DNA of 8,339 nucleotides from Pseudomonadota bacterium (lineage in GTDB: Bacteria > Pseudomonadota > Alphaproteobacteria > Acetobacterales > Acetobacteraceae): positions 1 to 8,339 of the forward strand of contig JAJZFF010000117.1 of the NCBI GenBank assembly GCA_021805485.1. Direction: 5' to 3'. The position numbers and the translations under genes are program-made. This document shows, one piece after another, positions 1 through 5,800 of this stretch (the stretch's first letter is position 1; every line of letters starts with the position of its first letter). The notes under the pieces were generated by a model. The model did no database searches, was not told the origin of the DNA, and saw nothing but the letters and a program-made list of their open reading frames with translations.

Positions 1-138
1 CTCGCTCAGCATGCCGACGGCGAGCCCGAACGGCGCCATGCCGATGGTCAGCCAGGCGGCGCGGCGCATGCCGTGGCGGATGCCCGCCGCGGTGAAGATC
101 ACCGGCGGCGCGGCGGCGGGCGGCTCGGTCTCAGCCAT
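1..138 (-). CDS. AzlC family branched-chain amino acid permease, N-terminal fragment
   Basis: Only the first 46 codons are in the window; the gene continues past the left edge. AzlC proteins are the large subunit of a two-part inner-membrane exporter (AzlC with the small AzlD), known for branched-chain amino acid efflux. What is seen: a Pro/Ala-rich N-terminus, then FTAAGIRHGMRRA, a hydrophobic run from about residue 29, and the segment MAPFGLAVG, which corresponds to the conserved PFGL...G of the first AzlC membrane helix. The ATG lies inside the end of recX: the two share the 8 bases ATGGCTGA, so translation is probably coupled to recX. There is no convincing Shine-Dalgarno sequence of its own. 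The usual partner azlD would be expected just beyond the left edge. The family call rests on a short N-terminal segment, so the exact substrate cannot be judged. Confidence 0.72.
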   Translation of the reverse strand, partial: MAETEPPAAAPPVIFTAAGIRHGMRRAAWLTIGMAPFGLAVGMLSE

Positions 139-733
139 GGCGCAGACGCAGGAGGAGCGCTTCGGCGGCGTCGCGTTCCATGGCCAGCGCGCGACGCGCG
201 GTCTCCTGGCCGAACCCGGCGCGGGCGAGGATAGCGAGCGCGCGCCGGAAGCCCTCCGCATCGGGGGGGGCCTCGTCCGCCCCTGGCGCGGCGGCGAAGG
301 GGCCGAGGCGGCGGCGGCGGGCGAGCGCCAGCGCGGCGGCGAGATCGCCCCCCTCGCCCGCTTCCAGCGCGGCGCGGGCGGTTTCGGCATCGACGCCCTT
401 GGCCGCGAGATGCGCCGCGATGGCGCGCTGCGAGCGGCCGGAGCGGACCAGGCGGCTGGCCCGGGCGGCGGCGAAATCGGCATCGTTCACCGCCCCGGCG
501 GCAGCGAGGCGGGCGGCGATGGCGGCGGCGAACCGGCGCGCCTGCTGCGCCTGCACCGCCACCTCAGCCACCCCCGCCGCCTCGGCCGCCCGCGCCCAGC
601 GCGCGACGCGCCGCTCCAGCACCCGCCGCAACCCGGCCTCGGTCGCGGCGAAGCGGGCGAGATGGTCCAGCGCCGCGGCTTGCAGCGCCGATTCGTCCGG
701 AGGGGTCAGCGCTGCGGCTGCGCGGCGGGCCAT
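131..733 (-). CDS. recX: Regulatory protein RecX (RecA modulator)
   Basis: Encodes 200 residues, a usual size for RecX. RecX binds RecA filaments in the cytoplasm and restrains recombination and SOS activity. The family is built of tandem three-helix repeats. Here the first covers about residues 17-70 (ALDHLARFAATEAGLRRVL), the second about 75-125 (VNDADFAAARASRLVRSGRS, then RAIAAHLAAKGVD), and the third about 130-195 (FRRALAILARAGFGQETARRAL). The protein is very rich in Ala and Arg. The start is uncertain: ATG at 733 gives a normal N-terminus, while another ATG four codons upstream (745) is also possible. The frame stays open to 907, but that extension runs into AT-richer DNA and looks non-coding. 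No strong ribosome site is visible. The 3' end overlaps the permease gene by 8 nt. recA is not adjacent in this window. A run of eight C residues lies in codons 155-157. Confidence 0.85.
   Translation of the reverse strand: MARRAAAALTPPDESALQAAALDHLARFAATEAGLRRVLERRVARWARAAEAAGVAEVAVQAQQARRFAAAIAARLAAAGAVNDADFAAARASRLVRSGRSQRAIAAHLAAKGVDAETARAALEAGEGGDLAAALALARRRRLGPFAAAPGADEAPPDAEGFRRALAILARAGFGQETARRALAMERDAAEALLLRLRHG
263..270. repeat. Eight-base G/C homopolymer inside recX
   Basis: Eight consecutive G on the plus strand read as eight C in recX, covering the end of codon 155 (Ala) and both Pro codons 156-157. It lies in a Pro/Ala/Asp linker just before the third RecX repeat. Such runs are prone to slipped-strand errors, and a change of one base would shift the frame and remove the last repeat. 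Confidence 0.9.
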
Positions 734-973
734 GGCGGGCAGCATGCCACTAGGGGTGTGCGCTGCAAGGCGGAGCTGGGTTGCGTTGGGGGATGACCGG
801 GAGGGATTCCACCTGCCGCAGGAACGATTTTTGGGAACAGACACCACTTGCAGGAATTCGCATATCATGACATTCTGAGAGACGATTGGTGACACTCTAC
901 TCACCACAAGCCTCGACGCTACGACGATCTACGGGCGACAGAATTAGGGATAAAAAGTTATGGAAGCAAAATA
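734..973. other. Intergenic region between divergent recX and the island gene
   Basis: These 240 nt separate recX (minus) from the 974 gene (plus). Base composition changes here: to about position 800 it is as GC-rich as recX, after about 815 it becomes AT-richer. I see no convincing sigma-70 pair in either direction. TATCAT at 863-868 resembles a -10 box but has no matching -35 at a suitable distance. A 6-bp inverted repeat (887-906) is the only ordered element noted. Confidence 0.5.
887..906. repeat. Inverted repeat TGGTGA-N8-TCACCA
   Basis: Two perfect 6-base arms (887-892 and 901-906) are separated by 8 bases, about 70 nt upstream of the first island gene. The symmetry and spacing would fit a dimeric regulator site, but repeats this short also arise by chance. 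No regulator gene is next to it. Confidence 0.3.
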
Positions 974-1513
974 ATGGTTCAATTGAGTGGATTTTTGACC
1001 ATATTGATAGCGACAATTTGGTCAATTTTTGGCATATTATCCTTTATTTCCTATCATAATCTTACAAACGAGACCTCCATTGCTGAATTAAAACTCACGA
1101 AGATTGGAGATCGAATTTATGAAGTAAAATACAATTTATCTGGTGGAAAGGATAAGGTTGGTAGTTTAGTCGGCGATGATTGGGAAATCGAAGGTAATAT
1201 TCTGAAACCACGATACGTATTTGAGGCTCTTGGTCTATCACCAAGGTATCGGCTCGATAGGATCTGCTCCCGTTATGAGAGTGAATTCGAAGTAACAAAA
1301 AAACCTCAGAATTGCATTTTTATTGATAGTGGTGATTTGTTTTACACGATCAAACATTTTGCATCTTGGATTATTTCTGATACCAGCTATGGAAGTGCCA
1401 CATACCTTCCACTCGTTGATGGCGCGTCGTATCAGGTCCTCCTCACGCCAACCGGACTTATGGCTCGCCCCCTGAACAAGATTGGCAAAGACGCTGTGAA
1501 TAGTATCAAATAG
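974..1513 (+). CDS. Membrane-anchored protein of the family labelled 'cation/multidrug efflux pump' (function unproven)
   Basis: Encodes 179 residues. An N-terminal hydrophobic helix (about residues 4-28) is followed by a soluble domain, most likely outside the cytoplasmic membrane. The domain resembles, from memory, a small family best known in gammaproteobacteria such as Pseudomonas. The landmarks are GDDWEI (67-72), LGLSPRYRLDRICSRY (86-101), YGSATYLPLVDGASYQV (139-155) and GLMARPLN (161-168). Databases often call these proteins 'cation/multidrug efflux pump', but one membrane helix cannot form a pump, so the name should not be read as function. The start is supported by GGAAG at 962-966, seven bases upstream of the ATG. 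A four-codon ORF (960-974) ends on this start as TAATG. Codon use is AT-rich (many AAA, ATT, TTT), unlike recX and argD, which suggests horizontal acquisition. It is the first of the plus-strand island ORFs. Confidence 0.75.
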   Translation: MVQLSGFLTILIATIWSIFGILSFISYHNLTNETSIAELKLTKIGDRIYEVKYNLSGGKDKVGSLVGDDWEIEGNILKPRYVFEALGLSPRYRLDRICSRYESEFEVTKKPQNCIFIDSGDLFYTIKHFASWIISDTSYGSATYLPLVDGASYQVLLTPTGLMARPLNKIGKDAVNSIK

Positions 1514-1565
1514 AAGCTACCGCCGTTTCTTCGTTACCAAGATAAATTCATCGACATCTGCGCAT

Positions 1566-1886
1566 ATGGCGAGTTGGAAACAAGCAGGCGGTATCGCGGA
1601 TGATCTGGTGGTTGGCCCCAGCGCAAACGGACTGCCCCATACCCAGACGGGAATTCGAAACCACTCGCCCAATGTCATTGTCAACTGTAGCACGGAATCG
1701 AAGGAACCCGCTGCGAAAGGTTCGCCAACTACCTGGGTAAGAGTTCTTACACACTTCATCCACAAGCTACCGGAATACGGCAAGCCCCCCGGCCGCAGCA
1801 AATTTGCAGCCTTTACTGCTGCCAAAGCGGCTTCGATCAAGGGACCCACTCCTCGGAAACATGTCCAGTCAATTCAAAAATGCTAA
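1566..1886 (+). CDS. Doubtful hypothetical ORF, 106 aa
   Basis: I do not recognise this protein. It has no signal peptide or membrane helix, and no motif that identifies a family. The reading frame has no stop from 1500 on, but the first ATG is at 1566 and has no Shine-Dalgarno sequence. An overlapping minus-strand ORF (1517-1849, 110 codons) competes for the same DNA. The two readings share the same third codon positions, so GC3 cannot separate them. T is uncommon at first codon positions in the plus reading and common in the minus reading, which mildly favours plus. It sits between two better-supported plus-strand genes, with only 15 nt to the next start. It could be a decayed gene or plain non-coding DNA. 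Confidence 0.28.
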   Translation: MASWKQAGGIADDLVVGPSANGLPHTQTGIRNHSPNVIVNCSTESKEPAAKGSPTTWVRVLTHFIHKLPEYGKPPGRSKFAAFTAAKAASIKGPTPRKHVQSIQKC

Positions 1887-1901
1887 GAGAAAGAACAGAC
1901 C

Positions 1902-2108
1902 ATGGCCATTGGCAGTGTGATAGAAAGAGGATCATCCGTCTATGTTTATGATGAGAAGGGGCGTCAGATTGCAGTTCTACCGGGAGGCACAAAAACCGGC
2001 GACGGGCTGAGGGGCTATACCGGTAGTACGGTGAGTATCAGACGCGGCACCGCCCTCTATACATACAATGAAAAGGGGAGACAGATGTCGGTCGCTCCCG
2101 CCCGTTGA
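1902..2108 (+). CDS. Small protein with duplicated YxYxEKGRQ motif
   Basis: Encodes 68 residues with a clear internal duplication: residues 9-25 (RGSSVYVYDEKGRQIAV) and 48-64 (RGTALYTYNEKGRQMSV) are identical at 10 of 17 positions. They are joined by a Gly/Thr-rich linker, GDGLRGYTGSTVSI (33-46). Each copy looks like a beta-hairpin with a turn at D/N-EKG, so the protein is probably a small all-beta fold. There is no signal peptide or membrane segment, so it is likely cytoplasmic. Similar short hypothetical proteins seem to occur in other proteobacteria (from memory), with no known function. The ATG at 1902 follows a purine-rich stretch (AAGAGAAAGAA), a weak ribosome site. The preserved protein-level repeat, with silent or conservative differences between copies, argues that it is a real gene. 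It is the last gene of the AT-richer island. Confidence 0.7.
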   Translation: MAIGSVIERGSSVYVYDEKGRQIAVLPGGTKTGDGLRGYTGSTVSIRRGTALYTYNEKGRQMSVAPAR

Positions 2109-2178
2109 CCAATTCCCGCGTAACAGCGATCGCCCAAAAATTTGGACCATAGCATCGCCACCTAGCCGATCGCCCCGT

Positions 2179-2207
2179 TTGACTTGCCCCCGCGGCTTTC
2201 GCAAAGT
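2179..2207 (+). promoter_or_regulatory. Possible sigma-70-type promoter for argD-argF
   Basis: TTGACT at 2179-2184 is a good -35 box. At 17 nt spacing the -10 position reads CAAAGT (2202-2207), which is a poor match. Transcription would start near 2214, giving a leader of about 25 nt before the argD ATG. This is the only candidate seen between the small island gene and argD. Confidence 0.3.
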
Positions 2208-2220
2208 GGTCGTTTACCAC
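2206..2220. repeat. Inverted repeat GTGGT-cgttt-ACCAC just upstream of argD
   Basis: Perfect 5-base arms with a 5-base loop end 9 nt before the argD Shine-Dalgarno (GGAGAG, from 2230). It overlaps the putative -10 and start region, so it could be an operator or a small RNA hairpin. An alternative pairing (CCAC-CA-GTGG, 2217-2226) would exclude it. Confidence 0.3.
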
Positions 2221-2238
2221 CAGTGGATCGGAGAGCCG

Positions 2239-3438
2239 ATGATCCAAGCGCTGATGCCGACTTACAACCGCGCCGACCTCGCCTTCGAGCGGGGCGAAGG
2301 GGCTTGGCTGTGGACGGCTGACGGGCGACGATTCCTCGATTTCGGCGCCGGCATCGCCACCTCCTCGCTCGGCCACGCCAACCCGCATCTGGTGCGCGCC
2401 ATCGCCGAGCAGGCCGGGCGGGTGATCCATGTCTCGAATCTCTACCGCGTTCCGCAGGCCGAGACGCTCGCCGCGCGGCTGGTCGAATCGAGCTTCGCCG
2501 ACAGCGTCTTCTTCTGCAATTCGGGCGCCGAGGCGAACGAGGGGCTGATCAAAATGATGCGCAAGGCGATGGCCGGCACCGGCCGGGCCGAGCGCTACCG
2601 CATCATCTGTTTCGAGGGCGCCTTCCACGGCCGCACCCTGGCGACGCTCGCCGCCACCGGGAACCCGAAATATCTCGACGGGTTCGGCCCCGTCGTCGAC
2701 GGATTCGACCATGTGCCGCTGAACAACATGAACGCGGTGCGCGCCGCGATCGGGCCGCACACCGCGGGGATCCTGATCGAGCCGATCCAGGGCGAGGGCG
2801 GCATCCGCGCCGCCGAGACCCAGTTCCTGCGCGATCTGCGCGCGGTGTGCGACGAGTTCGGGCTCATCCTCGGCATGGACGAGGTGCAGTCCGGCATGGG
2901 CCGCACCGGGCGGCTGTTCGCCCACGAGCACGCCGGCGTGGCGCCGGACGTGATGAGCCTGGCCAAGGGCATCGCCGGCGGTTTCCCGATGGGCGCCATC
3001 CTCGCCCGCGAGCCGGTCGCGCGCCATCTCGTCGCCGGCACCCACGGTACCACCTTCGGCGGCAATCCGCTCGCCTGCGCCGCCGCCAATGCCGTGCTCG
3101 ACGTGCTGCTGGACCCGGAGTTCCTCGGCGCGGTCGAGCGCAAGGGAGCGCGGCTGCGGGCCGGGCTCGCCACCCTCGCCGCCGAGTTCGCGGACGTGTT
3201 CGAGGCGGTGCGCGGCCTCGGCCTGCTGCTCGGGCTGAAATGCCGCCTGCCGCAGGCCACGGTGAACGCGGCGCTGCTCGCCGAGGGGCTGCTCGGCATC
3301 AATGCCGGGGAGAACGTCATCCGCCTGATGCCGCCGCTGACCGTCGCCGAGGCGGACATCGATGCCGGGCTCGGGATGCTGCACCGCGCGGCGCGGCGCT
3401 GTCGCGAGGCTGCGGCGGCGGGAGCGGCGGCGCAGTGA
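2239..3438 (+). CDS. argD: Acetylornithine aminotransferase
   Basis: Encodes 399 residues, normal for the family. It is a PLP-dependent class III aminotransferase of the cytoplasm that converts N-acetylglutamate semialdehyde and glutamate to N-acetylornithine in arginine synthesis; many family members also accept succinyl-diaminopimelate. Visible features: [17 protein letters not shown] (33-49), NSGAEANE (94-101, PLP phosphate loop), [13 protein letters not shown] (129-141), EPIQGEGG (181-188), [12 protein letters not shown] (213-224, with Asp214 facing the PLP ring nitrogen), [14 protein letters not shown] (240-253, with Lys243 as the PLP-binding lysine) and [11 protein letters not shown] (269-279). 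The start at 2239 is chosen because GGAGAG lies about 5 nt upstream and the N-terminus ([20 protein letters not shown]) matches ArgD proteins. The frame is open 57 codons further upstream, but that part is not ArgD-like. The C-terminus ends in a low-complexity Ala tail. The stop overlaps the argF start. Confidence 0.96.
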   Translation: MIQALMPTYNRADLAFERGEGAWLWTADGRRFLDFGAGIATSSLGHANPHLVRAIAEQAGRVIHVSNLYRVPQAETLAARLVESSFADSVFFCNSGAEANEGLIKMMRKAMAGTGRAERYRIICFEGAFHGRTLATLAATGNPKYLDGFGPVVDGFDHVPLNNMNAVRAAIGPHTAGILIEPIQGEGGIRAAETQFLRDLRAVCDEFGLILGMDEVQSGMGRTGRLFAHEHAGVAPDVMSLAKGIAGGFPMGAILAREPVARHLVAGTHGTTFGGNPLACAAANAVLDVLLDPEFLGAVERKGARLRAGLATLAAEFADVFEAVRGLGLLLGLKCRLPQATVNAALLAEGLLGINAGENVIRLMPPLTVAEADIDAGLGMLHRAARRCREAAAAGAAAQ

Positions 3439-4412
3439 GCCTGACGCAGAGCAAGGGCGCGGGGCGCCGCGGCAGTTCCGCCCCGCGCACCGGCAAGCAG
3501 GCGGGGCCGCGCCATTTCCTCGATCTGCGCGATTTCGACACCGCCACGCTCCGCCGCATGCTGGACGCCGCGGCCGGCTTCAAGCGCGCCGGGCGGGACA
3601 GCTCCCGCCCGCTGGCCGGACGCACGCTGGCGCTGATTTTCGAGAAGCCGAGCACGCGCACGCGGGTCAGCTTCGAGGTGGCGATGCGCCAGCTCGGCGG
3701 CGATACGGTAGTGCTGTCGGCGCGCGAGATGCAGCTCGGCCGCGGCGAGACGGTGGCCGACACGGCGCGGGTGCTGTCGCGCTATGTCGACGCGATCATG
3801 CTGCGCACCGACCGCGTCGCCAAGCTGCGCGAGCTCGCCGCCCACGCTTCGGTGCCGGTGATCAACGGCCTGACCGAGGCCTCGCATCCCTGCCAGATCA
3901 TGGCCGACCTGCTGACCTTCGAGGAGCATCGCGGCCCGATCGAGGGCCAGGTGGTGGCCTGGTGCGGGGCGGGGAACAATGTCGCGCATAGCTGGATCGA
4001 GGCTGCGGCCCGCTTCGGCTTCACGCTGCGGCTGGCGACGCCGGAGGCGATGTGCGCGGACCCGGCGGTGCTCGCCTGGGCGCAGGCGGAGGGCGCCGCG
4101 GTGCAATGCCTGACGGATCCGGTGGCGGCGGTCCGCGGGGCGCGCTGCGTCGTCACCGACACCTGGGTCAGCATGTCCGACGACCCGGCGGGCGCCCCGC
4201 ACGCGCTGCTCGCGCCCTATCGCGTCACCGCGGCGCTGATGGCGCAGGCCGCACCGGATGCGATTTTCATGCACTGCCTGCCGGCCCATCGCGGCGAGGA
4301 AGTCACCGCCGAGGTGATCGACGGGCCGCGCTCGGTGGTTTTCGACGAGGCCGAGAACCGGCTGCACGCGCAGAAGGGCGTGCTGGCCTGGGCGCTCGGA
4401 GCGTTGCGGTAG
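3435..4412 (+). CDS. argF: Ornithine carbamoyltransferase
   Basis: Encodes 325 residues and joins ornithine with carbamoyl phosphate to give citrulline, the step after ornithine in arginine synthesis. It is a cytoplasmic enzyme, usually a trimer. Key motifs are complete: STRTR (73-77, carbamoyl phosphate loop), HPCQ (151-154), DTWVSM (242-247, ornithine-binding SM loop), [10 protein letters not shown] (280-289, catalytic Cys281) and ENRLHAQK (307-314). The GTG at 3435 overlaps the argD TGA as GTGA, a classic sign of coupled translation. The next in-frame Met is at residue 42, inside the core, so the GTG fits best. This start gives a basic, Gly/Ser-rich extension of about 25 residues before the usual beginning ([10 protein letters not shown]), slightly longer than typical. 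Shared expression with argD is almost certain. Confidence 0.96.
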   Translation: MSLTQSKGAGRRGSSAPRTGKQAGPRHFLDLRDFDTATLRRMLDAAAGFKRAGRDSSRPLAGRTLALIFEKPSTRTRVSFEVAMRQLGGDTVVLSAREMQLGRGETVADTARVLSRYVDAIMLRTDRVAKLRELAAHASVPVINGLTEASHPCQIMADLLTFEEHRGPIEGQVVAWCGAGNNVAHSWIEAAARFGFTLRLATPEAMCADPAVLAWAQAEGAAVQCLTDPVAAVRGARCVVTDTWVSMSDDPAGAPHALLAPYRVTAALMAQAAPDAIFMHCLPAHRGEEVTAEVIDGPRSVVFDEAENRLHAQKGVLAWALGALR

Positions 4413-4648
4413 GGGGCCCCAGCCCCGGCCACACGATCTTGTGTTGCGGACCTGCCGATACGGGGCGGTGACGCCGTTGCTAATTGCGTCGAATTCCGCT
4501 ATCGAAACCTTGGCACATCTGATCAGGTTCCGACCAGATGATGCCCTGCGATCGCTGATCTCAGGATTGGCGATCCCCAATAGCAAGTCGAGATGCATTG
4601 AGCCAGGTGCGCAACCACATTGACGTTGGTCTCCGCACGACGCCTGTC

Positions 4649-4678
4649 ATCACATGCTCGACATATTTTCCATAAAAT
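4649..4678 (+). promoter_or_regulatory. Possible promoter of the first PEP-CTERM gene
   Basis: TAAAAT (4673-4678) matches five of six -10 bases and ATCACA (4649-4654) four of six -35 bases, with an 18-nt spacer. Transcription would start near 4685, about 28 nt ahead of the ATG, in front of a strong ribosome site. TTGACG at 4620-4625 is a better -35 but has no -10 at the right distance. Confidence 0.35.
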
Positions 4679-4700
4679 ACGGGGGGAAGCGAAGTAGCGT

Positions 4701-4706
4701 AGGAGG
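4701..4706 (+). promoter_or_regulatory. Strong Shine-Dalgarno AGGAGG
   Basis: A perfect AGGAGG lies 6 nt before the ATG at 4713. It decides that start over the internal Met at residue 15, which would give a shorter, more usual signal peptide. Confidence 0.85.
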
Positions 4707-4712
4707 ACGACA

Positions 4713-5534
4713 ATGAAACGTACCCCTCTGTGGGCGCATCGCTGCGCACGATATATGTCACGGAGAATATTGCACGCGACCGCGCCACTTCGTCTGGCGG
4801 TTCTCGCCGCCGCCGTGGCGATCCTCGCCCACGCGGCGCCGGGCTGGGCAGGCCCTTACGTCGTCGCGACGCAGCTGGATCCGTTCGGTGGACCGGCGTC
4901 CGCTAAGGTCTGGTTCACCACGCCGACACCGGCGACGTCCGGCAATTGCTGCCTGCGCGACGCCACGTTCGCCAACATCCCGGCCGCGACGGCGGATGCG
5001 ACCTTCTCGACCTCGCTGATCAATTTCAGCAGCTACGGCTTCTACCAAAATTCCGGAAATGCGACGCAGGACTTCACCATCGGCAGCTACCTCACCAGCC
5101 TCGGCGCGGTGAACCCTGCAACGATCGCCTATTCCGGCCTGACCAATCCCAATCTGGGTGGTGCTGCGACTTCCACGACGCCGCTCATCTCGTGCGCCAA
5201 CAATACCTGCGCCTGGCTGACCTTCATGGAGATCACCGGCAATGTCTGGCTCGACAAGGGCGATGTGATCTCGATCGCCCATGACGATGGCGTCAGTCTG
5301 AAGATCAACGGCCATCTTCTGCCCGGTTTCACCGCCATCAATGCGCCAGGCGTGGTGGAATCCTACATGTGGAATGGCTCAACCGGCGTGGCGAGCCTTG
5401 ATCTCGTCTATTCCGAGGGCCATTCGCCGCCGGCCTATCTTGAGTTCGCCGTGCCCGAACCGGCGAGCATGAGCCTTCTCGGCGCGGCGCTGCTCGGCCT
5501 CGGCATGATCCGGCGCCTGCGCCGCCGTCAATAA
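4713..5534 (+). CDS. Exported PEP-CTERM protein with PA14-like segment
   Basis: Encodes 273 residues. The signal peptide has a long basic n-region (1-27), a hydrophobic core (about 28-41) and a likely cleavage after GWA (residue 46). The C-terminus is a textbook PEP-CTERM tail: VPEPASMSLLG (248-258), a hydrophobic helix, then RRLRRR. In this system Sec exports the protein and an exosortase recognises the PEP motif; such proteins usually serve the extracellular matrix or surface. Residues about 165-205 (FMEITGNVWLDKGD, then HDDGVSLKINGHLL) resemble the central part of PA14-type beta domains, where DDGxxLxIxG is the hallmark; PA14 domains often bind carbohydrate. Four Cys (79, 80, 161, 166) could form disulfides outside the cytoplasm. 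No catalytic site is seen. A hairpin follows the stop. The next gene is also PEP-CTERM, but no exosortase is in the window. Confidence 0.85.
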   Translation: MKRTPLWAHRCARYMSRRILHATAPLRLAVLAAAVAILAHAAPGWAGPYVVATQLDPFGGPASAKVWFTTPTPATSGNCCLRDATFANIPAATADATFSTSLINFSSYGFYQNSGNATQDFTIGSYLTSLGAVNPATIAYSGLTNPNLGGAATSTTPLISCANNTCAWLTFMEITGNVWLDKGDVISIAHDDGVSLKINGHLLPGFTAINAPGVVESYMWNGSTGVASLDLVYSEGHSPPAYLEFAVPEPASMSLLGAALLGLGMIRRLRRRQ

Positions 5535-5547
5535 ACACGCGCTCAAG

Positions 5548-5582
5548 GCGGGGAGCGGCTGGGTAGTACTGCCGCTTCCCGC
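5548..5582 (+). terminator. Long GC hairpin after the first PEP-CTERM gene
   Basis: Arms 5548-5559 and 5571-5582 pair over 12 positions (11 Watson-Crick pairs and one G-U) around an 11-base loop, starting 14 nt after the TAA. No T-run follows, so it is not a full intrinsic terminator. It could slow polymerase, help a Rho-dependent stop, or protect the 3' end of the upstream message. Confidence 0.5.
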
Positions 5583-5800
5583 TGGGACCGTGAGAACTGC
5601 AATCACATGCCGGACGCGGGCTCTCGATATCGCCAGGAACACGGTTGGTCGTTGCGCGGTCACATTATTTAAGAGCGATGCAACCCGCGATTGCTCGACA
5701 CGACGCCATCCGGTGACCAACATGATCTTTCATGGGACGGTTGGGGCGGCAATCTCGCGTCGGGCAGGTTGCCACGGGAGCTCAGGCGGGGGGAAGGCAG

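Larger units (their letters stand above)
4413..4712. other. Non-coding region between argF and the first PEP-CTERM gene
   Basis: No supported gene lies here. The composition falls below that of the flanking genes, especially after about 4480. Small symmetric elements are crowded in the middle: CATCTG-N13-CAGATG (4516-4540), CTGATCAG (4519-4526), CTGATCTCAG (4555-4564) and ATTGG-N6-CCAAT (about 4566-4581). No strong hairpin followed by a T-run marks the end of argF. A 60-codon frame beginning with GTG at 4441 has no ribosome site or recognisable product. Confidence 0.5.

Noticed and set aside
11..796. 261-codon plus-strand ORF opposite recX
   Set aside because: Gly/Arg-rich translation without motif; recX on the other strand explains the open frame.
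811..832. CCTG-CCG-CAGG followed by a T-run as a terminator
   Set aside because: The stem is only 4 bp, and no plus-strand gene lies upstream that would need it.
849..868. TTGCAG with TATCAT as a promoter for the 974 gene
   Set aside because: Only 8-9 bases separate the boxes, too few for sigma-70, and no alternative -35 is at the right distance.
2038..3384. 448-codon minus-strand ORF opposite argD
   Set aside because: It is a shadow of argD in GC-rich DNA; its His/Arg/Gly-rich product resembles no protein family, and argD on the plus strand is certain.
4511..4526. TGGCAC as a sigma-54 -24 element
   Set aside because: No GC at the required -12 position: the bases ten after the GG do not fit TTGC, and no enhancer-type site was seen.
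2595..4598. 667-codon minus-strand ORF across argD and argF
   Set aside because: The longest frame in the window, but fully antisense to two certain genes, low-complexity, and without motif or ribosome site.
4441..4623. 60-codon ORF starting with GTG after argF
   Set aside because: No ribosome site, no recognisable motif, and it lies in a stretch of lower GC with many small palindromes.
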